Source: DAOTTX01 sp034437515
Lineage (GTDB): Bacteria > Chloroflexota > Anaerolineae > Aggregatilineales > Phototrophicaceae
Reading direction: 5' to 3'
Assembly: GCA_034437515.1 (NCBI GenBank)
Contig: DAOTTX010000104.1
Span: 1-64,000, forward strand
DNA length: 64,000 nucleotides
Shown here: one piece after another, positions 7,934-17,559 of the stretch
Position numbering within the stretch: the first letter of the stretch is position 1
Layout of the letters: every line of letters begins with the position of its first letter
The notes under the pieces: model-generated
Told to the model about the DNA's origin: nothing
Database searches by the model: none
Seen by the model: the letters and a program-made list of their open reading frames with translations, nothing else
Program-made: the position numbers and the translations under genes

Positions 7934-10309
7934 GTGCAAGAGACCTACTCACACCGCCGCCTGCTTATGGCGGCGTTGTTTTTTGGCATATGTAGCTTTT
8001 TGATGCTGACCTACAACGGTCGTATTTTCGTCAATGATGAGCTTCAGACAATCGACGTAACGACGAGCTTATCGCGCTTCGGTGATACACTTTACGACGA
8101 ATCTTTATGGTACGTATGGGATATTTACGAACCGGTCGCGTCCGATCCGTCGGCACGATACCCTCTACCCGATCTCCCGTTTGAAATTGGCGTTAATCTG
8201 GCGACCGTGCCGTTTTATTGGCTGGCGCGGTTTCTACCCGATGTCGGGACCATACACAGCATTTTCTTACTCAACGTGGTGGCGGTCGGGGCAATCGGTG
8301 TCTTGATGTTCCGCTATGTGTTGCTGCTGGGTTACGATGAACGTGTGGCTGTCGCCGGGGCGCTGCTGCTTTGCACGGGGACGCTGCTATGGCCTTATTC
8401 GCGTACCGTGCTACGCGAACCCCTTATGCTGTTCTTTGTGTTGCTAAGTGCCTATGCTCTGGAGCAGGTGCGGCAGCGTCGCTACCGCTACATTGTCGTC
8501 ATCGGCATGGGGCTGATCGGCGCTGTGCTGATGAAAGAGCAGTCCGTGTTTTTACTCACTGCGCTGATCTGGATTATTGTACCGTCACGCGATGAACCGC
8601 GTCTTGGTCGCCTGTTAGATGGCCTGCTGGTGGTCGTGATCGTCGCCGCTGCGGTGATGGCTTATACGGATATTGTCGCACGGCTCATCCCGGAGCCTAT
8701 TTCAATTATCGGGAGCTACCAGCTACAGACCGATTTTTTCCAAGTCTCTTTTCATACCTATGTGTTCAGTGTCGGCGGCAGCATCTGGGGGACTTCGCCG
8801 GTGCTACTTTTAGCCATCCCTGGTGCGTTTATGCTGTTGAGACGTGGCGACCGGCGTTATGTGTGGGTGATGGTATTTGCCGTGCTGGGTTTCGCGTTTG
8901 CCCATGCCATCACGACCGGACGCTTCTGGTTTGGTGGCCCCATGTGGCCCAGTCGTTTTCTCATCCCCGTGATCCCGTTTATGCTTATCCCGGCGTTGCC
9001 GGTGCTAGACATGGTGCTACACCGGCCTTTTCGCTGGTGGGCGGGCGGTGCGGTGCTGCTGTTGGTGGTCTATGGTGTGTGGTGGCAGTTCAGCGGCGCT
9101 TCGATCTGGTGGTACGATCTCGCTACGGTGATGCCACCGGAGGCCGCTGGTTTAAGTGAATGGAATCCGGCACTCAATAGCCTGCGTTGGCTGCGTCCGG
9201 TGCTCGCGGTCGAACTGCTTTCCACACAATCACCTGCATTTGCCTGGGTACGGGTGGATGTCCCCGAATGGTCTGTTTTGTTCGGTGGTATCACGCTGCT
9301 AGCGGCGATTGTCCTATTTACAGCACGACGCATCCCACCTATGATTCGTCCTGCATTGCTCGTCCTGCTGCCCGTCTTGACCATCGGTGTGATAATTTGG
9401 GGACTGCGTGCGATCTATCACGACCCGGCATATCTGGGGCGTGATGATGTGCTTTACCAGATTCATGAGCAAATCGACGCGCTAGAACGTGAAAATGACG
9501 TTGTGCTGCTCAACACACCGCGTTATCACGAGTTCTTTCTCAACTACGGCACGTTTGACCATGCACGTCTCATTACACTGCCGCAGTCACCGGGGGAAAT
9601 CGCCGCGCCGGGTGAAGTGATCGATGTTTCGCTTGCTAATCTGCCCACGCTGCTCGAAGACGATCTGCCGCGTTTGATTCAGGTGTTAGCTTCCGGGCGT
9701 GAACGTCTATGGTTGCTGATGGACACCAGTCCGTTCTTTGAGCGGGGGTTGCGTCCGCTGGAACGGGCGTTGACCGTCTACTATTACCCGATCCGCACGG
9801 TCAACACGGAGCCGGTTGACCCGGAAGTGCGCCTGTTGGAATTCGATACGACGCTCGCGCCTGATCCGGTAGTGCAGCCAGCACCGGCACAGATAACCGA
9901 AATTCAATTCGGCGATGTGCTGGCGCTGGACGGCTTGACCATGCCAGCCGGGGACACTTACGAGCCGGGCGCGGCGCTGCCGGTGACGTTCCACTGGCGG
10001 GCGCTGGCTGCAAGTGCCGGACGGTATCAAGTGGCGTTCTTCGTGACGACACCGGAAGGGCAGGTAATTGTTCAAGGTGAGGATAGTCTGCTACGGTGGG
10101 GATTTCTGCCGTCCGAATGGACGACCGTCCTCGATAATCGGGCGGTGCGCTTGCCGGATGACATGGTTGCCGGAGAATACACATTATGGTTACGGCTGTA
10201 CACGTTCGACAATGCCGGTCAGTTACAGACATTGCCGGTTAGCAGCGGCGAAACCGTGCTCGAAGACGACATCGCGCTGCTGCCCGTAAGTATTACGGTA
10301 TCGCAATGA
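7934..10309 (+). CDS. GT-C family membrane glycosyltransferase with C-terminal beta-sandwich domain
   Basis: About 791 residues. The N-terminal ~500 residues hold some 11-13 hydrophobic segments. The acidic NDE motif in the first extracytoplasmic loop (FVNDELQTID) is typical of GT-C/ArnT/PMT-type enzymes that use polyprenyl-phosphate sugars. The C-terminal ~200 residues are soluble beta-rich sequence (GDVLALDGLTMPAG, ALPVTFHWRAL), a module shared with the second glycosyltransferase at 14481. The GTG at 7934 (GAGGG 4 nt upstream) is preferred because it clears the stop of the TPR gene. An ATG at 7868 would extend the protein by 22 residues and overlap that gene by 53 nt. Likely role: glycosylation of cell-surface protein or lipid. 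Confidence 0.75.
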   Translation: MQETYSHRRLLMAALFFGICSFLMLTYNGRIFVNDELQTIDVTTSLSRFGDTLYDESLWYVWDIYEPVASDPSARYPLPDLPFEIGVNLATVPFYWLARFLPDVGTIHSIFLLNVVAVGAIGVLMFRYVLLLGYDERVAVAGALLLCTGTLLWPYSRTVLREPLMLFFVLLSAYALEQVRQRRYRYIVVIGMGLIGAVLMKEQSVFLLTALIWIIVPSRDEPRLGRLLDGLLVVVIVAAAVMAYTDIVARLIPEPISIIGSYQLQTDFFQVSFHTYVFSVGGSIWGTSPVLLLAIPGAFMLLRRGDRRYVWVMVFAVLGFAFAHAITTGRFWFGGPMWPSRFLIPVIPFMLIPALPVLDMVLHRPFRWWAGGAVLLLVVYGVWWQFSGASIWWYDLATVMPPEAAGLSEWNPALNSLRWLRPVLAVELLSTQSPAFAWVRVDVPEWSVLFGGITLLAAIVLFTARRIPPMIRPALLVLLPVLTIGVIIWGLRAIYHDPAYLGRDDVLYQIHEQIDALERENDVVLLNTPRYHEFFLNYGTFDHARLITLPQSPGEIAAPGEVIDVSLANLPTLLEDDLPRLIQVLASGRERLWLLMDTSPFFERGLRPLERALTVYYYPIRTVNTEPVDPEVRLLEFDTTLAPDPVVQPAPAQITEIQFGDVLALDGLTMPAGDTYEPGAALPVTFHWRALAASAGRYQVAFFVTTPEGQVIVQGEDSLLRWGFLPSEWTTVLDNRAVRLPDDMVAGEYTLWLRLYTFDNAGQLQTLPVSSGETVLEDDIALLPVSITVSQ

Positions 10310-10678
10310 TGAAAACATCGTGAAAACTCACCGACAGCGCCCGGTTCTACCGCTATACTGGTGAAGATGTATTTAAATAAATTTCAAAAACGCTTGTTTA
10401 AGTCCCCCCTTGTTTGATTATTGGTTCTTCAGGATCTTGCGTGGTGAACATACGTTCTTCAATAGATATGATGTATTTCGATGGATTCTGGCCCATATCT
10501 GGCGTTGTTTCTGCACAATTTTGTGGATTTTGGGGAGCTACCACGCGAAATCCCAAAGAGCCTGATTATTTTGTGGAAATATATTGCGTTAAGTCCATTT
10601 ACTATCATTGGACTTAACGCTTTTTGTGACTTTGATTACGATTGGTAGATGGTGCATTCTCCAGAAGGGCAGACAGTT
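10310..10678 (+). other. 369-nt AT-rich intergenic leader with internal terminator
   Basis: No convincing gene is seen. The stretch is more AT-rich than its flanks and ends in a very strong terminator hairpin (10586-10625) just before the ABC exporter gene. The octamer TTAAGTCC at 10398-10405 repeats the 5' arm sequence of that terminator. The region could be an untranslated leader or encode a small RNA. A 67-codon open frame (10414-10617) has no features of a protein. Confidence 0.45.
10586..10625 (+). terminator. Strong intrinsic terminator upstream of the ABC exporter
   Basis: A perfect 12-bp stem (GCGTTAAGTCCA at 10586-10597 with its complement at 10609-10620) and an 11-nt loop are followed by TTTTT. 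It lies 277 nt after the upstream gene and only 53 nt before the ATG of the exporter gene. It may terminate a leader transcript or small RNA, not the distant glycosyltransferase gene. Confidence 0.85.
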
Positions 10679-12463
10679 ATGTCGGTCGAATTTGTTGCCA
10701 AACAAACCTATGATACCGATCATCGTTCGACACGCGGTTTTATTTTGTCGCATGTCTTTCGTCATAAGATCTTTATCTTCGGGTTGTTCACCGGGGCATT
10801 TACGAACGCTGCGTTAGCGGCGGCAGTGCCTAATTTTATCGGTGAAGCGTTTAACGCCCTTGCAGAGCCTGGCGGCGGTGGTCTCGCAGTCGTCGGTACG
10901 ATGGCGCTGGCGATTATCGGGGCGCAGCTTTTGCGTGCGGTTGTGCAGTTGATTCGCAATTTTTCTGCGGAAACGTTCGGGCAGCGGCTTGAGCGTGACA
11001 TCCGTGACGAGCTTTACGGGTCGCTACTGGGCAAAAGTATGACCTTCCACGACTTTTACCCGGTCGGGGAAATTATGGCGCGAGTCACCAACGATGTGCG
11101 CGAAGTCAACCTGATGATGAATCCCGGTGCGAATTTGCTGGTTGGCTCCGGCATGTTCCTGGTGATGCCCGTGCTTGCCGCGCCGTTGATCCATCCACAG
11201 TTGATTTTAGTACCGCTGACGTTCGTGACCTTGCATATCATTGTGCAATACTTTTTTATACAGCAGGTGCACCCGGTCGCGCAGAAAGTTCGAGCGAGCT
11301 TCGGGCGGATGAATTCTCGGTTGGCTGAGGCACTCGATGGGCTTCAGGTCGTCAAGGGAACGGCACAAGAAGAGGCTGAATCCGAGCGGTTCAACCAACT
11401 TGCGGACGAAGTGCGCAATCAGTTCGTCCGGCAAGGGCGGATCGAGGCGCGTTACTTATCATATTTGCTGTTGGGGTTGGCGATTGTGTTCGGCTTCATC
11501 CATTCGGCTTTTTTGTATCAGGCCGGTGAGATCCAGATCGGTGCTATCGTCGCGTTTATGGGGTTGATCCAGCTATTTGGCTTCCCAGTGTTCACCTCGC
11601 TGAACTCACTTTCCCGGTTGGCGCTTGGGTATGCCAGCGCCGGACGTATTTTAAGTATCATCAACGAGCGCACCGATCTTGACCGCAACCTTGAGGGGCA
11701 CGATGAGGCGGTCGAAGGTCGCATCGTGTTTGAAAATGTCAGTTTCAGTTACACCGGTGAGGATGATAAGGACGTCTTACACGATGTCTCCTTTAACGTC
11801 GAGCCGGGGCAGACGGTCGCCGTCGTCGGGCAGACGGGCGCGGGTAAAAGCACCATCACCAAGTTGATGAACCGTACCTATGACACCGACAAAGGCCGCG
11901 TGACTGTGGATGGTGTTGATGTGCGTGACTGGGATCTGGCATCGCTGCGCTCGCAGATCAGCATTATCGAGCAGGATATTTTCCTGTTCAGCCGCTCGAT
12001 CGCGGATAACATCGCGTTCGGTGACCAGGAGGCCAGCCGCGAAGCCGTCATCGAAGCCGCGAAGAAAGCCCAGGCACACGACTTCATCCAGGACTTCCCC
12101 GAAGGCTACGACACGGTCATCGGGCAGCGTGGGGTGACGCTCAGCGGTGGGCAGCGCCAACGACTCGCCATCGCACGAGCGTTCCTGACGAACCCGCCGA
12201 TTCTCATCCTCGATGACAGCACCAGCGCGATTGACAGCGCCACCGAGGACAAGATTCAACAGGCGATCTGGTCTGCTGCCGAAGGTCGCACCACGATCTT
12301 GATTACGCATCGATTGTCACAGATTCGCTGGGCCGACCACATCGTTGTGTTGCGTAACGGGACGGTGGTCGCACAGGGCAGCCATGAGGGGCTGCTGCAA
12401 TCATCGGATGCGTACCGACGCATCTTTGCCCGGTATGAAACAACTGATAAGCGAACGGCTTAG
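10679..12463 (+). CDS. ABC exporter half-transporter (degenerate-site subunit of a heterodimer)
   Basis: 594 residues: six-helix type I exporter membrane domain (residues ~20-320), then a nucleotide-binding domain. Walker A is GQTGAGKST (~384-392), signature LSGGQRQRLAIARA (~486), Walker B ILILDDSTSAID (~508-519), H-loop LITHRLS. The Walker B catalytic Glu is replaced by Asp (LDDST), as in the non-hydrolysing site of heterodimeric exporters such as TM287/288 and BmrCD. The partner is the next gene, 8 nt downstream. ATG at 10679 is preferred over the ATG at 10649 because AGAAGGG lies 9 nt upstream of it. The substrate may be a lipid, drug or peptide; the flanking glycosyltransferases hint at a glycolipid. 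Confidence 0.88.
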   Translation: MSVEFVAKQTYDTDHRSTRGFILSHVFRHKIFIFGLFTGAFTNAALAAAVPNFIGEAFNALAEPGGGGLAVVGTMALAIIGAQLLRAVVQLIRNFSAETFGQRLERDIRDELYGSLLGKSMTFHDFYPVGEIMARVTNDVREVNLMMNPGANLLVGSGMFLVMPVLAAPLIHPQLILVPLTFVTLHIIVQYFFIQQVHPVAQKVRASFGRMNSRLAEALDGLQVVKGTAQEEAESERFNQLADEVRNQFVRQGRIEARYLSYLLLGLAIVFGFIHSAFLYQAGEIQIGAIVAFMGLIQLFGFPVFTSLNSLSRLALGYASAGRILSIINERTDLDRNLEGHDEAVEGRIVFENVSFSYTGEDDKDVLHDVSFNVEPGQTVAVVGQTGAGKSTITKLMNRTYDTDKGRVTVDGVDVRDWDLASLRSQISIIEQDIFLFSRSIADNIAFGDQEASREAVIEAAKKAQAHDFIQDFPEGYDTVIGQRGVTLSGGQRQRLAIARAFLTNPPILILDDSTSAIDSATEDKIQQAIWSAAEGRTTILITHRLSQIRWADHIVVLRNGTVVAQGSHEGLLQSSDAYRRIFARYETTDKRTA

Positions 12464-12471
12464 GGGGTTAT

Positions 12472-14397
12472 ATGGCTGCCATTTTCGGTGGGTTAGAAGA
12501 GGATAGTTACGACCGTCAATATGGCGATGACTATCTGTTTAAACGAATTGCGAGTTATTTCGGGCAGTATCCTGGTCGGCTATTGCTGATCGTTTCCGGT
12601 TTTTTCGTCACGGCGGTGGTCGCGGCATTGCCGCCGATCTTCATCGCGGTCGGTGTTGATCTGCTGGCGAACGAAGCCGTAACGAGTCTGATTCCATTGG
12701 AAGCGCGCTACGGCGATGTGCAGATCAACCCGAACGAAAATCTGTTGTGGTTGTTGGTCGGCGCGTTGTTGGTCGCTGCGGTGGTGCAATACGCGGCGAA
12801 CTGGGTACGCCGTCTGATGATGAGCATCGTCATCGGTAATGTGGTCGCAGAACTGCGTAAGGACGCCTTCTCCGCTGCCGTTGAGCGCGACCTCGCGTTT
12901 TATGACACCAACAAATCCGGCAAGATCGTCAGTCGCATCACCAGTGATACTCAGGAGTTCGGTGATGTGGTGCTGCTGGTCAGTGATGTGTTCTCGCAGA
13001 TGTTCCAGGTGGCGATCCTTTTTTTCGTGCTGCTCAGCCGTTCAGTCGAACTAACCATTATCCTGTTCCTCACACTGCCGATGATCGTCGGGGCGGCGAT
13101 TGGTTTTCGTAAGCTGGCACGCTCCGTCACCCGGCAGGGTTCACGGGCGATGGCGATGGTCAACGACACCATCCAGGAATCGGTCACGGGGATCAGCGTG
13201 GCGAAGAACTTCCGCAAAGAAGCCATGATCTACGACGAGTTTTTGGACATCAACCAGCGGTCGTATGGCATCAACATGAAGCGTGGTTTCATCCTCGCGT
13301 TGATCTTCCCGGTGTTGAACATCCTTGCTGGCCTTGCGATTGCGATTGTGTTGTATGCTGGTGCCAATCTGGTGACGGCTGAGGTGATCGCGCTGGGGTC
13401 GTGGTTCTTGTTCATACAGGGGGTAGATCGCTTCTGGTTCCCGTTGATTAACCTTTCGGCGGTGTGGAGCCAGTTCCAGCAGGCGTTAAGCGCCACCGAA
13501 CGTATTTTCGCTTTGATCGACGCTGAGAATACGATCAAACAGACCGCCGACGGCCCTGCCGGTGAGTTGAACGGGAAGATCGAACTGCGCAATGTAACGT
13601 TCGCTTACAAGCCCGGTCAGCCGATTATGGAGAACTTCGATCTGACCATCCAGCCCGGTGAGGACATCGCGTTCGTCGGGCATACGGGTGCTGGTAAAAG
13701 CACCATCGCCAAGTTGATTACACGCTTCTATGAGTTTCAGCAAGGCGAGATTTTGATCGACGGGCGGGATATTCGTTCGTTCGACATACAGAGTTACCGG
13801 CAACGGTTAGGGATTGTGCCGCAGCAACCATTTTTGTTCAGTGGTACCGTGCGCGACAACATCCGTTACGGGCGTACAGATGCGACTGACGCCGAGATTC
13901 ATGAGGTGGCTTACAGCGTCGGTGAAGGTGAGTGGCTGGAAACACTGCCCGAAGGTCTGAACACTGACGTCGGCGAACGCGGCGCACGCTTGAGTATGGG
14001 ACAGCGCCAACTCGTAAGCCTGATGCGTGTGTTGCTGCAAAAACCGGCGATCTTCATCCTCGATGAGGCGACCGCGAGCATTGATCCCTTTACCGAAACA
14101 CAGATTCAAGAGGCGCTTGATTTGATCTTGCAGCAGTCTACGTCTATCTTGATCGCACATCGTCTGAGTACGATTCGCAATGCTGATCGCATCGTCGTGT
14201 TGCGTGAGGGAGTCATCCTCGAAGAAGGCGACCACGACTCACTGATGACGCAGGATGGGCACTATGCCGAACTCTACAACACGTATTTCCGTCATCAATC
14301 ACTGAGTTACATTGAAAACGCCCGGTCGATGTTTAGCAGTGCGAAAGACGAGTCGCAGCCGTTGGTCGAAAACGCGGAGAAAAAGCTGCCGAGGTAG
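12472..14397 (+). CDS. ABC exporter half-transporter (catalytic-site subunit of a heterodimer)
   Basis: 641 residues, same type I exporter architecture as its neighbour. Walker A is GHTGAGKST (~402), Walker B IFILDEATASID has the catalytic Glu, H-loop LIAHRLS. The signature is altered to LSMGQRQLVSL in place of LSGGQ. This complements the neighbour: its Walker site is intact but its signature is degenerate, so the pair forms one canonical and one degenerate ATP site. ATG follows GGGGG by 4 nt, and the 8-nt gap from the upstream gene implies a two-gene transcription unit. It also has an N-terminal extension and a charged C-terminal tail of ~40 residues. Confidence 0.88.
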   Translation: MAAIFGGLEEDSYDRQYGDDYLFKRIASYFGQYPGRLLLIVSGFFVTAVVAALPPIFIAVGVDLLANEAVTSLIPLEARYGDVQINPNENLLWLLVGALLVAAVVQYAANWVRRLMMSIVIGNVVAELRKDAFSAAVERDLAFYDTNKSGKIVSRITSDTQEFGDVVLLVSDVFSQMFQVAILFFVLLSRSVELTIILFLTLPMIVGAAIGFRKLARSVTRQGSRAMAMVNDTIQESVTGISVAKNFRKEAMIYDEFLDINQRSYGINMKRGFILALIFPVLNILAGLAIAIVLYAGANLVTAEVIALGSWFLFIQGVDRFWFPLINLSAVWSQFQQALSATERIFALIDAENTIKQTADGPAGELNGKIELRNVTFAYKPGQPIMENFDLTIQPGEDIAFVGHTGAGKSTIAKLITRFYEFQQGEILIDGRDIRSFDIQSYRQRLGIVPQQPFLFSGTVRDNIRYGRTDATDAEIHEVAYSVGEGEWLETLPEGLNTDVGERGARLSMGQRQLVSLMRVLLQKPAIFILDEATASIDPFTETQIQEALDLILQQSTSILIAHRLSTIRNADRIVVLREGVILEEGDHDSLMTQDGHYAELYNTYFRHQSLSYIENARSMFSSAKDESQPLVENAEKKLPR

Positions 14398-14412
14398 CCA
14401 TCGTTTAATAGA

Positions 14413-14441
14413 TTGACGCTGCGTTCACCGGCTGGCACAAT
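14413..14441 (+). promoter_or_regulatory. Sigma70-type promoter for the second glycosyltransferase
   Basis: TTGACG (14413-14418), a 17-nt spacer and CACAAT (14436-14441), 40 nt before the ATG at 14481. Confidence 0.5.
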
Positions 14442-14480
14442 ATGTTGCGCTCTATCTGTACAACATAAGGCACGCTGGTT

Positions 14481-16673
14481 ATGCGTTTCAGACGTCAATT
14501 CTATCCACCATTAGACTTGCTCATCGTGCTGGTCGGTTTTGTACTGATAAGCACGATTTACAGCTTCGCCACACCGATCTTCGAGGCGTCGGATGAAATC
14601 TGGCACTTCGGCATGGTCGAAGTCATTCGAGAAACTGGTGAACTGCCTGTACAAGACGCGGATGGTCCATCGACGCCCTGGGCGCAGGAAGGCAGCCAAC
14701 CCCCTCTCTACTATGCGTTACTCACCGCGCTGACGTTGCCCTTCAACCTGGACGATATTGAAACGCTGCGTTATCACAACCCACACGCCAAGCTCGGTGT
14801 ACCGGGCATCGTCGATAACAAAAATATGATCGTCCACGATTCGCTTCCCGTGCCGCCGGAGGGCGCGGCCTCGGCTGTTTACGCAGGGCGTATCTTCAGT
14901 GTCTTGCTGGGTCTGGTGACGATCAGCGCGGTTTATTTGAGTGCCCGGTTGATCGCACCCGGCACGGTCGTCCCGCTATTGGCGGCGGGGATCACAGCTT
15001 TTAACCCGATGTTTATCTTCATTGCGACCTCGGTTAACAACGACAATCTGGTCACCGCGCTGAACAGCCTTGCTATCTACCTGATGCTGTATACCCTGTG
15101 TGACGGTTTTGATACACGCCGGAGTGTGCTACTCGCGCTGCTTATCGCGTTTGCCACTTTGAGCAAACTCAGCGGGCTGGTGCTGGTGCCAGTGGTCGCA
15201 GCCTGTGGTTTGTGGGTCACGTATCGCCGTCGTGATGTGCGCGGATTGTTCGTTCTGGGTACGTTGATGGTGATTGCCTGGGGACTAATCGCCGGTTGGT
15301 GGTATCTGCGTAACCTCAACCTGTACGGTGAGTTATTCGGCACAGCGACGATGGTCGCCGTCGCTGGGCCACGCGAGGGGGGCTTTACACTCGAAACACT
15401 GCTGCAAGAGTTCGAGGGCTTTCGCATCGCCTATTGGGGATTGTTCGGCGCGGTCAACGTATTAACAGTCGATGTCTTCTATACCATTATGGATGCACTT
15501 TCGGTGTTGGCTGCGGTCGGTGTTGCGATTTATTTGTGGCGCTTAAAGGCCGGGAGCCGTCCGTTTGCGTTAGCGGCGGTGGTCGCCTTATGCACTATAT
15601 TCGTCATCGGGAGCATCAGCTTAATTAGTTGGACGGCGCAGACCTACGCTTCACAAGGACGATTGTTGTTTCCGTTTGTGGCAGCGACGAGTCCGTTGCT
15701 GGCTATCGGTTGGCAGACGGGTCTGCGTGGGTTGCGTATACATTCATCATCGTTGGCATTCGCCGGTGTCGGCGCGCTGGCGACTTTCGCCTTTCTGGTG
15801 CCGTTCGTGTCGATTATGCCGGTGTATGCGCTGCCACAACCTACCGCTGGGCCGCCCGTAGATGCCCGCCCGGTTTACGCGACCTATGGTGACATGACAC
15901 TGGTTGCCTACCAGACGCCGGACGCACGCTACACACCGGGAGATCTCGTCCCGATGACGCTCTACTGGCATACGCATCGCGCCACACAAACAGATTACAG
16001 CCTCTTTATCCACTTGATCGATGAGGCGGGTAATGTCATCGGTAAGGTGGATACATTCCCTGGTGGTGGGCGTCTGCGTACTTCAACCTGGGAGCCGGAC
16101 GCGATCTACAAGGGTGAATATGATGTCCCTATCGAAGAGGAAATCGGGCGCACACCGCTACGATTACAGGTCGGCTGGTGGGATCGTGAGACAGGCGAAA
16201 ACTTGCCGGCGACAGATACGGACGGGCAACCACTCAGCATTGTCCTGGACGGTGGCGCGTTTGTCGGCGATCCATCTATCGACGAGGGGGCCTATACAAA
16301 CGTCGATGATGTGGCCTTTGGTGATCTGGTCGTGCTGCGCGGTTATCAATTGGATGGAACGCGGCTCGTCTTGCTTTGGGAAGGGTTGGCAACCCCACCA
16401 ACTGACCTGCGCGTTTTTGTACAGGTGGTTGACGAAACGGGCGCGATCATAGGGCAGGGCGACGCCCCGCCGTACCTGCCGACCGTTTACTGGCGTGCGG
16501 ACGAGCTTTATCGTTCTGAACATACCATACGCTTCGTTGAAGCGACTGAGGCCGGCACCTATCCTATCGTTATCGGTTGGTACGATCCAACGGACTTTAG
16601 CCGGTTATCTACGGGTTTCCCTGATAATGCACATCCACTAACGGAGATAGCGTATAGGTCACCGGCGGATTAG
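14481..16673 (+). CDS. GT-C family membrane glycosyltransferase with C-terminal beta-sandwich domains
   Basis: 730 residues. The first helix (~10-30) is followed by an extracytoplasmic loop with acidic residues (FEASDEIWHFGMV) that fits the GT-C catalytic Asp/Glu. About 11 further hydrophobic segments run to residue ~460. The last ~260 residues are soluble: two related beta-rich modules (TYGDMTLVAYQTPDARYTPGD... and AFGDLVVLRGYQLDG...) of the type also present at the end of the gene at 7934. The product probably transfers a sugar from a polyprenyl-phosphate donor outside the membrane. Its position next to the heterodimeric ABC exporter suggests one envelope-glycosylation locus; acceptor and sugar are unknown. 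Confidence 0.75.
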   Translation: MRFRRQFYPPLDLLIVLVGFVLISTIYSFATPIFEASDEIWHFGMVEVIRETGELPVQDADGPSTPWAQEGSQPPLYYALLTALTLPFNLDDIETLRYHNPHAKLGVPGIVDNKNMIVHDSLPVPPEGAASAVYAGRIFSVLLGLVTISAVYLSARLIAPGTVVPLLAAGITAFNPMFIFIATSVNNDNLVTALNSLAIYLMLYTLCDGFDTRRSVLLALLIAFATLSKLSGLVLVPVVAACGLWVTYRRRDVRGLFVLGTLMVIAWGLIAGWWYLRNLNLYGELFGTATMVAVAGPREGGFTLETLLQEFEGFRIAYWGLFGAVNVLTVDVFYTIMDALSVLAAVGVAIYLWRLKAGSRPFALAAVVALCTIFVIGSISLISWTAQTYASQGRLLFPFVAATSPLLAIGWQTGLRGLRIHSSSLAFAGVGALATFAFLVPFVSIMPVYALPQPTAGPPVDARPVYATYGDMTLVAYQTPDARYTPGDLVPMTLYWHTHRATQTDYSLFIHLIDEAGNVIGKVDTFPGGGRLRTSTWEPDAIYKGEYDVPIEEEIGRTPLRLQVGWWDRETGENLPATDTDGQPLSIVLDGGAFVGDPSIDEGAYTNVDDVAFGDLVVLRGYQLDGTRLVLLWEGLATPPTDLRVFVQVVDETGAIIGQGDAPPYLPTVYWRADELYRSEHTIRFVEATEAGTYPIVIGWYDPTDFSRLSTGFPDNAHPLTEIAYRSPAD

Positions 16674-16749
16674 TGCGATCCGCTTTCTGTGAATGTGTCG
16701 ATTTTCCTTCATAAGCGGGTTAAGATAGAGCAAAAAGTTGAGGTGACTT

Positions 16750-17559
16750 ATGCAAAAAATTGACGTGAACGGTTTGCCGATCGCGGTGCGTTCTGCCGGG
16801 GAAAGCGGCCCGGCGGTTGTGTTTGTGCATGGCAATTCAGCATCATCGGCGGCATTTGAGAAGCAGTTCGAGAGCGATCTCGCGCAGGAGATGCGTCTCA
16901 TCGGGCTGGACTTGCCGGGGCATGGCGAGTCCAACGATAGCGATGATCTGGCGCATTACTCGCTGCCGGGTTATGCGCAGGTCGTCGCCGCAGTTGCCGA
17001 CGCGATGAATGCCACCGATGCGGTCTTCGTCGGTTGGAGCCTGGGCGGTCACATTTTGCTAGAAGGTGTGGAGACTTTACCACAAGCGAAGGGCTTTGCG
17101 ATCTTCGGGACGCCGCCGTTGGGCAAGCCACCGGTGATGGAAGATGCGTTTCTGCCCACGCCGACGAACGCGGTGTTATTCAACGAGCAGCTTTCCGACG
17201 AGGAAGCGACCGCATTCGCAACTGCGTTTTTCAAACCGGGCGTAACGCCACCTCCGGCGTTTATCAGTGGTGTGCAGCGCGCCTACGGCAAGGCACGGCT
17301 TGGACTAGGCGCGAGTGTCGCCGAAGGACGTTTTAAGAACGAAATCGAAGTGGTACGCACGATGAAGCGCCCACTGATGGTGCTTCATGGCGAAGAAGAA
17401 CAACTCGTCAGCGGGACGTACCTCGAAACGCTCGAGATGCCCACGCTCTGGCGCGGTAAAGTACAGACTATCGCCGATGCCGGGCATGCCCCCCAATGGG
17501 AGCAGCCCGAACGGTTCAACACACTTTTACGTGAGTTCGTTCATGAGGTCAACGCATGA
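16750..17559 (+). CDS. Alpha/beta hydrolase
   Basis: 269 residues. The fold signatures are FVHGNSASS (oxyanion region), the nucleophile elbow VGWSLGGH with Ser near residue 97, and the catalytic His in AGHAPQWEQPE. The acid position reads HGEEEQLV where most relatives have HGxxD, so Glu may serve as the third triad residue. There is no signal peptide, so it is cytosolic. The ATG follows GAGG by 6 nt. The stop overlaps the start of the SDR gene as ATGA, so the two are translationally coupled. The substrate is unknown; esters or C-C hydrolysis products are possible. Confidence 0.8.
   Translation: MQKIDVNGLPIAVRSAGESGPAVVFVHGNSASSAAFEKQFESDLAQEMRLIGLDLPGHGESNDSDDLAHYSLPGYAQVVAAVADAMNATDAVFVGWSLGGHILLEGVETLPQAKGFAIFGTPPLGKPPVMEDAFLPTPTNAVLFNEQLSDEEATAFATAFFKPGVTPPPAFISGVQRAYGKARLGLGASVAEGRFKNEIEVVRTMKRPLMVLHGEEEQLVSGTYLETLEMPTLWRGKVQTIADAGHAPQWEQPERFNTLLREFVHEVNA

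Noticed and set aside
10414..10617. A 67-codon plus-strand frame in the leader before the ABC exporter
   Set aside because: It runs through the terminator stem, has no Shine-Dalgarno and shows no protein-like composition; the region is better read as untranslated.
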